Assembly (NCBI GenBank): GCA_965222205.1
Contig: OZ244932.1
Location: forward strand, 496,001 to 560,000
DNA: 64,000 bases
Reading direction: 5' to 3'
Source: RHLJ01 sp965222205
GTDB lineage: Bacteria > Bacteroidota > Rhodothermia > Balneolales > Balneolaceae
The translations under genes were made by a program, and so were the position numbers. Shown one piece after another: positions 34,240 through 43,997 of the stretch (positions within the stretch are counted from its first letter, which is position 1; each line of letters opens with the position of its first letter). The notes below the pieces were generated by a model that was not told the DNA's origin, made no database searches, and worked only from the letters and a program-made list of their open reading frames with translations.

Positions 34240-36161
34240 TCTTCTATTCCCCAATAGTAAATAAAACTATATTTAGCAATTGTGTAATTATCGACTATAA
34301 AGACCTTGTCTAGGGTGTTAGAGTGAAAAATATTGGCCTCACTACTTAAAGCTATCCGAGATCCTGATTCTAGATTTTTTCTGTCAGTTCTAGTCAAAAA
34401 ATTACCTGATCCTACGTCTATAAAACTTATTCCAGTTGAGAAATAAGGGCCATCATGTACTAATAAATAATTACTATCACTGATTAGCAAACCCTTATAG
34501 TTTTCTCGATCAGAACTATAATAATTTGGAATATTATTTATTTTCGAATTGTTGGTTAAGTCATACTTATCAAGTCCAAGTTGAGGACTCCATATATATA
34601 AATTTTCGTTTTCAAAGATGACGTTACCAATAGAATATCCATCTTGGTTAAGATTAAATACATCACTAAAATCAGTAGTTATAAAGACTTTAGTATTCAT
34701 GTTTTGGCCTACTCCTTCAATTAGGAGATACTTCCCTTCACCTGAAAGAAATAGTTGTCCACCTTGAAAGCTAATTTCTTTAACTACTTTATTGCTGTCA
34801 AAATTGAAAATTAAGAACCCATATCTTTCAGGCTCATTGCCACTAGGACTTGGCAATTGCAAATACATCTCATCCTTAAATGAGTTGACAATAATTCGAG
34901 GATAATATATTGGATTGGGTAAATGGTATGTAGAAATCAGAGCACCATTTAAATCCCATTTTTCAATTTTTCCTGTTTTAGATATATAGATAGCATCATC
35001 AAGTTGATCAAAATAAATCCCACCTACGTCAAATTCTTGTGTATTTATACTTGCGATCTTACTGAAAGTATCTAGATTCCAAACTTCGAGGTCTAGTTGG
35101 TTAGAGCTATTGTTTCTTTTATATGAAGCTAAGTATCTTTTATTATGAGAGATAATGGGGTAAAAAAATTGTTCACTAAAAGTCTCATACTTTGTTAATT
35201 CAAGTGATGGGAATAACCTAACTGTCTCTTCAAGGGGTATTGAAAGTTCATTATATAGTTTAGTAAATATGTCGAGTTTATATTTCTCATCATCACCTGG
35301 TATAAAAAGATTGGCTTTGTAAAGGCCATTAGATTTTACCTCAATTACCTCTTTGGTAATTAGAGCTCCGTTTATATCTGAAAGCTCTAAAACAAACTGA
35401 TCAACCAAGCCAATATGATTTATATCAACTATTAGAGAATCACTAGAGCTTCTTATAATATCAATACTATACGGAGCATTTAAGTTCAGTACATATTTAT
35501 TTGTCTCAAGTGTATCAGTAGATTGATTATTGACTATTCCAAAAGCTCTATAATAAATCTCTTCACCTATTTCTAAATCGAAGCTATCAAAAAAGGTTGT
35601 ACGGTTTTTTTCTAGTTCGGCAATTAGTTCAAAGTTATTTGTTCCTCTCTTTCGTTCAATTTGGATTTTTAAATCGTCTGTAAAAATGGAGTGATTAGTA
35701 GTCAGCAGTATTCCATTTTTCATTACATTATCAATCTCAAATTCTTCAATTTTGTGATTAAAAGAGACTTCGACTGGCAGAGATTTTTTTAAAGAATCAG
35801 AGGAAATTTCTACAAAAGCAGATACTCGGTAAAGAAAGCGAAGATCTTTATCAGAAGTTTGGTCAACATATCGTACTTCTCGGTTTACTGTTTTGCCTAT
35901 TTCAATAAATTTATTTTCTATAAAATCAAATTTTTCAACAAGGAAGCCATCCTGATATGTTTCGCCAGCTTTCCAACTTAAAACAAGTCTTGTCTCGGCA
36001 AAAGCTATATTTGTTGTATTAATTATAAGGTTGCTGGGGGGCTGTATAATATTTGTAGGAAAAGCTGGATCTATTCCATTATCTGGAGTAAATGTTGGTG
36101 TTTCTTTACAATAAATACCGGTTAAAAAAGCGACGATCAGTATGATTATATATCGCATCAT
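34236..36161 (-). CDS. Lipoprotein with Fn3-like and propeller-like regions (module B)
   Basis: A 641-aa lipoprotein-like protein (hydrophobic start M-M-R-Y-I-I-I-L-I-V-A-F-L-T-G-I-Y-C; Cys18 is the probable lipid site, though the lipobox is loose). It begins with P-P-S-N-L-I-I-N and an Fn3-like domain with L-V-L-S-W-K-A-G-E-T-Y-Q-D-G-F-L-V-E-K. The C-terminal part (about 315-641) consists of propeller-like blades such as D-L-E-V-W-N-L-D-T-F-S-K-I and K-I-E-K-W-D-L-N-G-A-L-I-S. The same order of domains and the P-P-S-N opening occur in the 741-aa gene downstream. It lies 1 bp after the first gene's stop and overlaps the next by ATGA. Function is unknown. Confidence 0.75.
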   Translation of the reverse strand: MMRYIIILIVAFLTGIYCKETPTFTPDNGIDPAFPTNIIQPPSNLIINTTNIAFAETRLVLSWKAGETYQDGFLVEKFDFIENKFIEIGKTVNREVRYVDQTSDKDLRFLYRVSAFVEISSDSLKKSLPVEVSFNHKIEEFEIDNVMKNGILLTTNHSIFTDDLKIQIERKRGTNNFELIAELEKNRTTFFDSFDLEIGEEIYYRAFGIVNNQSTDTLETNKYVLNLNAPYSIDIIRSSSDSLIVDINHIGLVDQFVLELSDINGALITKEVIEVKSNGLYKANLFIPGDDEKYKLDIFTKLYNELSIPLEETVRLFPSLELTKYETFSEQFFYPIISHNKRYLASYKRNNSSNQLDLEVWNLDTFSKIASINTQEFDVGGIYFDQLDDAIYISKTGKIEKWDLNGALISTYHLPNPIYYPRIIVNSFKDEMYLQLPSPSGNEPERYGFLIFNFDSNKVVKEISFQGGQLFLSGEGKYLLIEGVGQNMNTKVFITTDFSDVFNLNQDGYSIGNVIFENENLYIWSPQLGLDKYDLTNNSKINNIPNYYSSDRENYKGLLISDSNYLLVHDGPYFSTGISFIDVGSGNFLTRTDRKNLESGSRIALSSEANIFHSNTLDKVFIVDNYTIAKYSFIYYWGIEE

Positions 36162-36162
36162 A

Positions 36163-37152
36163 TCAAAAATCGATATTTAGGGAGACTTTGGGATAAGGTG
36201 ATGAATTACCTTTAAAAGAAAACTGAGGCTCGAATCTGATATTCCCTGGATATCCTTTTTTCGGTTTTCTTAGCCCGTCGAGAGTCGTGATAACATACCA
36301 TGCTACCGCACCCAAAGTAAAAGCAGTAATTCTGGTATTTAATTTATCCATTTCTTGCAGGGTATTCTGAGCTTCTTTTCTCAATGCAATAGCTCTTTCA
36401 GGAGTATCAGCACCTAAATACTCTATATTCAATTGTTCAAATAGATCGTTTTTATCGTTGTATTCTGAATTGAAGTATAAAGCAGAACCAACCAAAGCAA
36501 CTAAACCAACATACGTGCCAACCGCTTTATTACGCTGACCGTTAGCGAGATAAGAAACTCCAGGAATAAACCTTTGAAAGGTAGGGATGGGATTAATGTT
36601 TTGGTTATACTGAGCCACAGAAGTGTACTCAGTATGACCTACACTAAGCGTTTTAGTTAATGATCCATATTCAGGACTTTCAATGTAAAGTTCATACTTA
36701 CCCGGGTTTAGAAAAAGTTCAGAATATTGAGTCCCTTTAAAATCACCATCTATATAAATACTTGAGTTAGGGTCTGTTTGAATACTTACATTTTGTTGAC
36801 TTTCTATAATTGAGTAGGAAGAGTTTGGAGAAGTTTTAAATGAAGTAAAAGTAACGCGTTTAACCGAAGTTTGATCTTTTCGAATATCCACGTAGGAAAC
36901 ATAATCGTCTATATTTCTCCAAATTATTCTCAACTCATGTCCTCCGACCGGGAGTAAAATACTATCGCCTGAGGCAAGGTGATAACTATTCAGGTAATCA
37001 TTGTCTACAACCAGGTAAAACTCTTCCAGATGAGTACTTATCTTAAGCCAGTTTTTTTCCTGGTCTTCGTTAATCTGTTGAGCAAATGAACCCTGAAAAA
37101 AAGTGATACTTAGAAGTGAGACAAGAAGGAATATTTTTAATGAAATCCGCAT
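36163..37152 (-). CDS. PEGA-domain/DUF5683-like exported membrane protein (module A)
   Basis: First gene of the A-B-A'-B' operon. The 329-aa product has a signal peptide ending Q-G-S-F-A-Q and a PEGA-like beta region (about 125-175: V-S-I-Q-T-D-P-N-S-S-I-Y-I-D-G-D-F-K-G-T, then L-N-P-G-K-Y-E-L-Y-I-E-S-P-E-Y-G). The C-terminal region has two hydrophobic segments (about 205-225 and 275-295) separated by a charged helix, beginning R-F-I-P-G-V-S-Y-L-A-N-G-Q and ending L-R-K-P-K-K-G-Y. PEGA domains are surface-layer or envelope modules of unclear function. The gene is divergent from leuS; the 82-bp gap carries a 7-bp repeat. Confidence 0.78.
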   Translation of the reverse strand: MRISLKIFLLVSLLSITFFQGSFAQQINEDQEKNWLKISTHLEEFYLVVDNDYLNSYHLASGDSILLPVGGHELRIIWRNIDDYVSYVDIRKDQTSVKRVTFTSFKTSPNSSYSIIESQQNVSIQTDPNSSIYIDGDFKGTQYSELFLNPGKYELYIESPEYGSLTKTLSVGHTEYTSVAQYNQNINPIPTFQRFIPGVSYLANGQRNKAVGTYVGLVALVGSALYFNSEYNDKNDLFEQLNIEYLGADTPERAIALRKEAQNTLQEMDKLNTRITAFTLGAVAWYVITTLDGLRKPKKGYPGNIRFEPQFSFKGNSSPYPKVSLNIDF

Positions 37153-37189
37153 TCGAGATAAGGCAAGAATAGTGTTATTTTACAGGCTC

Positions 37190-37210
37190 TTTACAATATA
37201 CAATTTACAA
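37190..37210. repeat. Three heptanucleotide repeats in the leuS divergent promoter
   Basis: TTTACAA, TATACAA, TTTACAA in direct succession with exact period 7, between the divergent module-A gene and leuS. It may overlap a promoter for either side. Confidence 0.7.
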
Positions 37211-37234
37211 AAAAAATATAAAGATAAAGCGTAA

Positions 37235-39766
37235 ATGCACTCCTACAAACCGGCGGAAATTGAGCCTAAATGGCAAAAGTACTGGCTCGAAAATAAGACC
37301 TTTAAAACTCCTACTGATAAATCAAAACCAAAGTACTATGTACTTGATATGTTTCCCTATCCAAGTGGAGCGGGATTACATGTAGGTCACCCGGAAGGAT
37401 ACACTGCCACCGATATTATAGCTCGCTATAAAAGGATGAATGGGTTTAATGTGCTCCATCCGATTGGGTGGGACGCATTCGGATTACCGGCAGAGCAATA
37501 CGCGGTGAAAACAGGAACTCATCCTAAAATCACCACTGAGAAAAACATCAATCGTTTTCGTGAGCAGTTACAAGCAATTGGTTTCAGCTACGACTGGGAC
37601 CGGGAGGTAAACACTACCGATCCGAATTACTTCAAATGGACCCAATGGATTTTTCTTCAGTTGTTCAACAAAGGGCTGGCGTATGAAGATGAAGTAGCCG
37701 TAAACTGGTGCCCCGAGTTGGGAACCGTGCTTGCAAATGAAGAAGTAATTGATGGAAAAAGTGAGGTAGGAGGTTATCCTGTAATTCGTAAGCCGATGCG
37801 TCAATGGGTATTGAAAATCACCGAATACGCGGAGCGTTTATTACAGGATTTAGATGATCTGGACTGGCCGGAGTCACTCAAAGATATGCAGCGTAACTGG
37901 ATCGGAAAATCGGTTGGAGCTGAAATTGATTTCAAAGTTGCAGGAACGGATGAGAAGCTCAGAGTATATACCACCCGTCCCGATACCATTTTTGGGGCAA
38001 CCTACATGGTCATTGCCCCCGAACATCACTTAGTGTCTCAAATCACTACTAAAGAACAAAAAAGTGCGGTTGCTGAGTATCAATCTACGGCCGCCTTGAA
38101 ATCCGATTTGGACAGGCAGGAACTTAACAAGGAAAAAACCGGAGTATTTACCGGAGCTTACGCTATCAACCCGGCAAACGGGAAGGAAATCCCGATCTGG
38201 ATCGCAGATTATGTACTCGTGAGTTACGGAACCGGCGCAATTATGGCGGTACCTGGTCAGGATGAGCGTGACTGGGAATTTGCTGAGAAATTTGATCTGC
38301 CAATTGTTCGTACTGTTCAACCAAGTGATGGTTTTGATGGAAAGGCGTACGCTGGAGATGGAGTTGCTATCAACAGTGATTTTCTGAACGGATTAGAGAT
38401 TGAAGAAGCAAAAAAGAAGATTATTGCCTGGCTGGAAGAACAGGGAGCCGGAACCAAAGCAGTGAATTATAAACTACGCGACTGGTTGTTTTCACGTCAG
38501 CGTTATTGGGGTGAGCCTTTTCCAATTATTCACGTAGATGGAGAAGCAAAGGCTGTTCCTGAAGAAAGCCTTCCATTGGAACTTCCTCAAGTTGATAAAT
38601 ATCAGCCAACCGGAGACGGCGAGCCACCATTAGCTAATGCTACTAATTGGGTGAATACCACTGATCCCGAAACCGGAAAGCCCGCTCTGCGCGAAACGAA
38701 TACGATGCCTCAATGGGCAGGTTCCTGTTGGTATTACTTACGGTATATCTCTCCAGAGTGGGATGGAGGTCCGGTTGACCCGGACTACGAGAAATACTGG
38801 ATGCCTGTGGATTTATATGTTGGTGGAGCGGAACATGCGGTACTTCATTTATTGTATGCCCGTTTCTGGCATAAAGTTTTGTTTGATTTAGGAGTTGTTT
38901 CCACAAAAGAACCTTTTAAGAAACTTGTAAATCAAGGGATGATTCTTGGGGAGATGGAGTACACTTCTGAAGAAGGAGAGAAACTTTCTGAAGATGAAGT
39001 AGAAAAGAAAGGGGATCAGTTTGTAGAAAAAGCGACTGGGAAGAAAGTAGAGGCAAGAGCTCATAAAATGAGCAAAAGCCGCGGAAATGTAATTAATCCG
39101 GATCACGTAATTGAACAGTTTGGGGCCGATTCTTTGCGCCTCTATGAAATGTTTATGGGACCTTTGGAGCAGGTTAAGCCGTGGAGCACAAAGGGAGTGG
39201 ACGGAGTAAACCGCTTTTTAAATCGTGTGTGGAGGTTATTGGTTGAGGAAGGTTCAGGAGAGCTGAAATCTACCGTGATAGAAACTGATCCAACCAAAGA
39301 ACAACTGAAAGTACTTCACGAAGCCATCAAAAAGGTTACTGAGGATATTGAAGAAATGCGTTTCAACACAGCGATTTCAGCAATGATGATTTTTGTGAAT
39401 GAAGCCAATCAATGGGATACGGTTCCGCTTTCAGTGGCAAAACCTTTTATCCAGTTAGTCTCACCTTATGCCCCTCATCTTGCGGAAGAATTGTGGAGAA
39501 AAATCGGAGAAACGGAAACGATTGCTTACTCAACGTGGCCAGAATTCAACGAAGAGTACCTGAAAGCTGACGAGGTTATGTATCCGGTTCAGGTGAATGG
39601 AAAAGTTCGTGCCGATATTTTTGTTTCAGCTGATAAAGCACAAGACAAAAACCATGTTCTTGAATTGGCTAAAAAAGACGAGAAAGTATCTAAATACCTT
39701 GAGGATGGGACACTTATTAAAGAAATATTTGTACCTGGGCGTATTATCAATTTTGTGGTAAAATAA
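37235..39766 (+). CDS. leuS: Leucyl-tRNA synthetase
   Basis: Class Ia synthetase that charges tRNA(Leu), with an editing domain. At 843 aa it is full length for a bacterial-type LeuRS. The HIGH-box region is M-F-P-Y-P-S-G-A-G-L-H-V-G-H-P-E-G-Y, and K-M-S-K-S is at about 611-615 (A-H-K-M-S-K-S-R-G-N-V). The CP1 editing domain carries Y-T-T-R-P-D-T-I-F-G-A (about 248-258), and the C-terminal V-N-G-K-V-R-A-D region is present. The start matches the family N-terminus Y-K-P-A-E-I-E-P-K-W-Q. It appears monocistronic. Confidence 0.98.
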   Translation: MHSYKPAEIEPKWQKYWLENKTFKTPTDKSKPKYYVLDMFPYPSGAGLHVGHPEGYTATDIIARYKRMNGFNVLHPIGWDAFGLPAEQYAVKTGTHPKITTEKNINRFREQLQAIGFSYDWDREVNTTDPNYFKWTQWIFLQLFNKGLAYEDEVAVNWCPELGTVLANEEVIDGKSEVGGYPVIRKPMRQWVLKITEYAERLLQDLDDLDWPESLKDMQRNWIGKSVGAEIDFKVAGTDEKLRVYTTRPDTIFGATYMVIAPEHHLVSQITTKEQKSAVAEYQSTAALKSDLDRQELNKEKTGVFTGAYAINPANGKEIPIWIADYVLVSYGTGAIMAVPGQDERDWEFAEKFDLPIVRTVQPSDGFDGKAYAGDGVAINSDFLNGLEIEEAKKKIIAWLEEQGAGTKAVNYKLRDWLFSRQRYWGEPFPIIHVDGEAKAVPEESLPLELPQVDKYQPTGDGEPPLANATNWVNTTDPETGKPALRETNTMPQWAGSCWYYLRYISPEWDGGPVDPDYEKYWMPVDLYVGGAEHAVLHLLYARFWHKVLFDLGVVSTKEPFKKLVNQGMILGEMEYTSEEGEKLSEDEVEKKGDQFVEKATGKKVEARAHKMSKSRGNVINPDHVIEQFGADSLRLYEMFMGPLEQVKPWSTKGVDGVNRFLNRVWRLLVEEGSGELKSTVIETDPTKEQLKVLHEAIKKVTEDIEEMRFNTAISAMMIFVNEANQWDTVPLSVAKPFIQLVSPYAPHLAEELWRKIGETETIAYSTWPEFNEEYLKADEVMYPVQVNGKVRADIFVSADKAQDKNHVLELAKKDEKVSKYLEDGTLIKEIFVPGRIINFVVK

Positions 39767-39900
39767 TCTTACTTCAGGAATTGTGTATTAGCCAAAAACG
39801 ATTAGATTATTAAGAGTACAGCAAACAGGGCTTTATAAAAGGGGTTGTTGCTTATCTTCGTTAGTTTTGAGCTTTAACCGTTGGAAAGGGAAAGTTGAGA

Positions 39901-42807
39901 ATGCATGAATTGAATATTTTATTTATAGAGGATAATCCGTTCGATGCAGAACTGCTGAGCAAGGAAATAAAGAAGGGAGGGTTAGGGCATACTTCCAGTA
40001 CGATTGACTCATTACAGGGTGTAGGGTCTTTGTTAGGTGAGCAAGAGTTTGACCTTATTATATCAGATTATAACCTGCCTGGTTTTACTGGCTTAGATGT
40101 GATTGAATTTCTCAAAAAAAGAGAGGTGGATATTCCCGTCATTATTGTATCCGGTACAGTTCCGGAAGAAACGGCTATTGAGGCAGTTTTAAAAGGGGCA
40201 AAGGATTATGTATTAAAAGATAAGCTAATCAGACTTGTTCCAGCTATACGTAGGGAAGTCGATGCTTATCAGGCTAAAAAGGAAAAAGAAATGAATGATT
40301 TTTTCCTGGATGCTTTGTTTAACTCGATGCTTGGGGTTCGTATCACAGATGGGAACCGGAAAATAATACGTGTTAACAAGAAATATTGTGAAATGCTTGG
40401 GTATACTGAGGAAGAGCTTGTTGGAAGTGATCTCACTCTGGTCACCCCTTTAGAGATGAGAGAGATAGAAGAAGATGCCTACAAAGAGTTTATAAAGAAA
40501 GGAAAGGCTGATTCTGAACCGCAGAAATATATTGAAGTATGTAAAGATGGTTCTTTTGTAGATATAATGAATTCGTCTACGGTAGAGAAAATCAATGGGG
40601 AGGTATATGTGATATCGTCTATTCAGGATATTTCTGATCTGCTTCTTAACGAGTCATTTTTAGAGCAAACCAGTAAAAGTGCAGGTGTAGGTGGTTGGGA
40701 GTACATTGTTGCAAATGACAGGCTGAAAGAGAGCCCTAAGGTTTTTGAGATTTATGAGTTGGATGAACCTAGAGAAAGATCATCTGAAGAAGCTATTGCG
40801 CATTACCGTACGGAGGATCAGTCAATACTTAGAGAAGCAATTCAAGACACTATCAAAAATTTTCATCCAAAGGATTTAAAGCTCAGGCTCACTGGAGCAA
40901 AGGGTACAAAAAAATGGGTTCGTATTACTTTTGATCCACTTGTCGTAAACGGAAAGACCATAAAATTATATGGGTCTCTGAAAGACATCACCGAAGAGAA
41001 AGAAGAAGAAATACAGCGAGAGCAGAGAGAGCAGACATATCGGTATCTATTTGAGAATAATCCCAATCCTTTATTAATAATTAAAGAGGATGGATCGAAT
41101 AAAATAGTTGGGGCAAATTCGGCTGCACTGGATCTATATGGCTATTCTGAAGAAGAATTACTGAATATGACTACGTATCAAATACGCCCTCAAAGCGAAA
41201 TTGAATTCTATGAAGAAATAATCGAGAGGAATAATCAGCTTGGTCTTGATGAAAGTACGAATTCTGTAAGAGCTACCCATCAGAAAAAAAATGGAGAGTT
41301 AATCGCGGTAGATATTCATTGGAAATCTATAAGTCTTGACCAGGTGAAAGGAAGGTTGATCTTAGTTAACGATGTTACCCAGAAAGTGAAGTATGAAAAT
41401 GATTTAATTGAAACTAATACGGTATTAAAAACCCTGATTGATTCAGCGCCGATTGGCGTTTTTACAATAGATGAGGGTGGCAGAGTGCTTGATGTATGGA
41501 ATTCACAGTGTGAATCTATTTTCGGTTGGACACATGAAGAGGTACGAGGGAAATTCCTTCCGTATGCTATTGAAGAAAACGTTGAAGACGCTAAGGAAAA
41601 AATAAAAGAAGTTTTTGAGAAAGGAGAAACCAAACTAGTAGAAATCAACAGACATAATAAGCAAGGAAAGCCAATTATTCTGAGAGAATACCTTACTCCA
41701 ATAAAAGATAATGAGGGTAATATCGAAAAACTGATGCTTCTTATAGAAGACATCAGGGAGCAAAAAAACGTTGAGGATGCTCTGATAAATAGTGAGAAGA
41801 AATACAGAAACCTTGTAGAAGCTTCTAAGGATTTAATCTGGAGAATAGATCCGGAAGGAAACTTCAATTTTGTTAACAGCGCTAGCAATGAAATACTTGG
41901 GTTTACGCCTGAAGAACTTATTGGCACTTCTTTTGTGCCACATATTTTACCGGAAAAGGTTGAGGAGACAGTGCAAATTCACAGGGATGTAATTGAAGGA
42001 AAAAGTTTTGAAAATTTTGACCTTATCATGGTTAAAAAGGATGGAAACCTTACATATCTCTCAGCCAAAGCATATCCAATGCGGGATGTAGAAGGAAATA
42101 TTGTAGGTTGCTCGGGCACGGCTACAGATATTACCCATATTCTTGAGTATCAGCAAAAGCTGGAGGTTTCCCTTAAAGAAAAAGAGGTACTAATTAAAGA
42201 AATTCACCATCGTGTTAAGAATAATCTTGCGGTAGTTTCAGGTTTATTTGCTCTTCAGGCTATGAATATGGAAGACGAAAAAATGATTCAGATATTCAAT
42301 GAATCACAGTCGCGAATAAAGTCGATTTCCACCATCCATGAAAAGCTTTATCAAACTAATCTGTTTACCAGCATTGAAATGAAATCATATCTGGAAGACT
42401 TGCTAACCGATATTAAGAAGACATTCAGACAAAGTGGAAAAGAGATCAAAATTATTATAAAAGGAGAAAAAGTTTCTTTAAATGTAAATCAAGCTGTTCC
42501 ATTTGGTATTCTGGCCAACGAATTGATCACAAACTCTTTTAAATATGCATTCCCCGGAGAAACTAATGGATCAATCACTTTGGATGTGAGGAAGGAGAAA
42601 AAGGAAGTGGTCTTCATCGTTCAGGATTCGGGAATCGGATTACCAAAAAACTTCGATAAATTGAAAAAAGAATCGTTAGGAATGACTCTGATTCTAAGTT
42701 TGACAGAACAGTTGAACGGAAAAATAGAATGGGCGTCAAAGAATGGAGCCTTCTTTGAGCTAAGATTTATTCCTTCCGAGATGAAGACCTGGGCATCAAA
42801 AAACTAA
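39901..42807 (+). CDS. Receiver-PAS-HisKA_2 sensor histidine kinase
   Basis: A 968-aa cytoplasmic sensor kinase with no membrane segment. The ATG at 39901 is chosen over an in-frame TTG two codons upstream. Order of domains: an N-terminal CheY-like receiver (1-120; phosphoacceptor Asp56 in I-I-S-D-Y-N-L-P-G, also V-S-G-T and K-D-K), then about five PAS-type domains (about 140-750) such as V-N-K-K-Y-C-E-M-L-G-Y-T-E-E-E-L-V-G. The kinase part is HisKA_2 type: E-I-H-H-R-V-K-N-N-L with phospho-His at 769 or 770, then HATPase with N-box L-A-N-E-L-I-T-N-S-F-K-Y-A and D-S-G-I-G-L. The HisKA_2 family often feeds separate receiver or PhyR-like partners; none is adjacent. The input receiver suggests control by another kinase. 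Confidence 0.92.
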   Translation: MHELNILFIEDNPFDAELLSKEIKKGGLGHTSSTIDSLQGVGSLLGEQEFDLIISDYNLPGFTGLDVIEFLKKREVDIPVIIVSGTVPEETAIEAVLKGAKDYVLKDKLIRLVPAIRREVDAYQAKKEKEMNDFFLDALFNSMLGVRITDGNRKIIRVNKKYCEMLGYTEEELVGSDLTLVTPLEMREIEEDAYKEFIKKGKADSEPQKYIEVCKDGSFVDIMNSSTVEKINGEVYVISSIQDISDLLLNESFLEQTSKSAGVGGWEYIVANDRLKESPKVFEIYELDEPRERSSEEAIAHYRTEDQSILREAIQDTIKNFHPKDLKLRLTGAKGTKKWVRITFDPLVVNGKTIKLYGSLKDITEEKEEEIQREQREQTYRYLFENNPNPLLIIKEDGSNKIVGANSAALDLYGYSEEELLNMTTYQIRPQSEIEFYEEIIERNNQLGLDESTNSVRATHQKKNGELIAVDIHWKSISLDQVKGRLILVNDVTQKVKYENDLIETNTVLKTLIDSAPIGVFTIDEGGRVLDVWNSQCESIFGWTHEEVRGKFLPYAIEENVEDAKEKIKEVFEKGETKLVEINRHNKQGKPIILREYLTPIKDNEGNIEKLMLLIEDIREQKNVEDALINSEKKYRNLVEASKDLIWRIDPEGNFNFVNSASNEILGFTPEELIGTSFVPHILPEKVEETVQIHRDVIEGKSFENFDLIMVKKDGNLTYLSAKAYPMRDVEGNIVGCSGTATDITHILEYQQKLEVSLKEKEVLIKEIHHRVKNNLAVVSGLFALQAMNMEDEKMIQIFNESQSRIKSISTIHEKLYQTNLFTSIEMKSYLEDLLTDIKKTFRQSGKEIKIIIKGEKVSLNVNQAVPFGILANELITNSFKYAFPGETNGSITLDVRKEKKEVVFIVQDSGIGLPKNFDKLKKESLGMTLILSLTEQLNGKIEWASKNGAFFELRFIPSEMKTWASKN

Positions 42808-42827
42808 ACAGAGAGTAAGTTGATAAA

Positions 42828-43997
42828 TTAGCGCTCTTCAACAGGTGTCCAATCCAGATTTTTCTCGCCTACATAAAGTGCTCTAGGTCTTATTAATCTG
42901 TTATTGGCTGCTTGTTCCATAAAATGACCAGCCCAGCCGGAAATACGGCTCATGGTAAAAATACAGGTATATAAATCCGGTTGAATTCCGATAGAGTAGT
43001 ACACGGTAGCCGAAAAGAAATCAACGTTTGGGTCAATGTTTTTTTCCGATTTCATGGTATTTAGCATATCCATAGACCAGCGATATAACTCTTCGTGACC
43101 GGTTTCTTCAGAAAGAGCTTGAGCCATTTTTTGAAGATGACGTCCTCTTGGATCAAAGGTTTTATAAACACGGTGCCCAAATCCCATCAATTTCTCTTTC
43201 TTTGCAAGCTTATTTTTTGTGAATTCAACTGCATCAGCATCTTTGCCTTGTTCTTCCAATTCCAGAAGAGTGTTCATCACAGCTGTATTTGCTCCTCCGT
43301 GAAGCGGACCTTTCAGTGCTCCTATTGCTGCAGTTGTAGCCGAGTAGATGTCGCTCATTGTTGCACATACGGTACGGCATGTAAATGTAGAAGCGTTCAT
43401 ACCATGTTCGGCATGAAGCACTAAGCATAGATCCATAGTTTTTTCAGCTTGCGTACCAGGCTCTTCGCCATTCAGCATATAAAGGAAGTTGAAAGCGGTA
43501 CTCCCATGGTCAAGCGGAGCCATAATCTCTTTTCCTTTTCGGGCTCTGTCGTAAGCAGCAATGATAGTAGGAATCTTTGCGGTAAGGGCGATCGCCTGAT
43601 CCATAAATAAATCGTTATCAAATTTCCCTTTAGTTGGGTCAAAATCAGCTAACATAGAAACTGCTGATTGAAGCACAGCCATTGGTTCAGCATCTTTAGC
43701 TGTATTGTTCAGATAATCCAAAACAACACCCGGAATTTCTCTTTCCTTAATAAAAGCATTTTCCAGGTCTTTGAGTTCTTCGGCGTTAGGAAGGCGATCA
43801 TTCCAAAGCAGGAAGCATACCTCTTCGAAGGTTGCTTTTTCCGCGAGTGTGTCGATGTTATACCCGGAATAAATAAGCTCTCCAACAGCCCCATCGATAA
43901 AACTCTTAGTCGTAGAAAACGCTACAATACCGTCTAATCCCTTATTTATATGAGGGTATTTAGTTTCATCAAAGCCTGTATGTAAATCCGTCGACAT
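42828..43997 (-). CDS. gltA: Citrate synthase
   Basis: First enzyme of the TCA cycle: acetyl-CoA plus oxaloacetate to citrate. The ATG at 43997 (389 aa) is chosen because a purine-rich A-A-G-G-A-A-G site precedes it and the family starts near here. The open frame continues 55 codons upstream but looks like leader. The catalytic triad is His233 in P-L-H-G-G-A-N, His275 in G-F-G-H-R-V-Y-K and Asp326 in N-V-D-F-F. Length and lack of the N-terminal beta domain place it with the shorter Bacillus/Thermus-type dimeric enzymes, which are not NADH-inhibited. It converges on the sensor kinase gene, 20 bp away, without a visible terminator. Confidence 0.96.
   Translation of the reverse strand: MSTDLHTGFDETKYPHINKGLDGIVAFSTTKSFIDGAVGELIYSGYNIDTLAEKATFEEVCFLLWNDRLPNAEELKDLENAFIKEREIPGVVLDYLNNTAKDAEPMAVLQSAVSMLADFDPTKGKFDNDLFMDQAIALTAKIPTIIAAYDRARKGKEIMAPLDHGSTAFNFLYMLNGEEPGTQAEKTMDLCLVLHAEHGMNASTFTCRTVCATMSDIYSATTAAIGALKGPLHGGANTAVMNTLLELEEQGKDADAVEFTKNKLAKKEKLMGFGHRVYKTFDPRGRHLQKMAQALSEETGHEELYRWSMDMLNTMKSEKNIDPNVDFFSATVYYSIGIQPDLYTCIFTMSRISGWAGHFMEQAANNRLIRPRALYVGEKNLDWTPVEER

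Noticed and set aside
41316..41927. Long minus-strand open frame (203 aa) opposite the sensor kinase
   Set aside because: It is serine/leucine-rich antisense of a well-supported PAS/kinase gene and shows no family motif or start signal.
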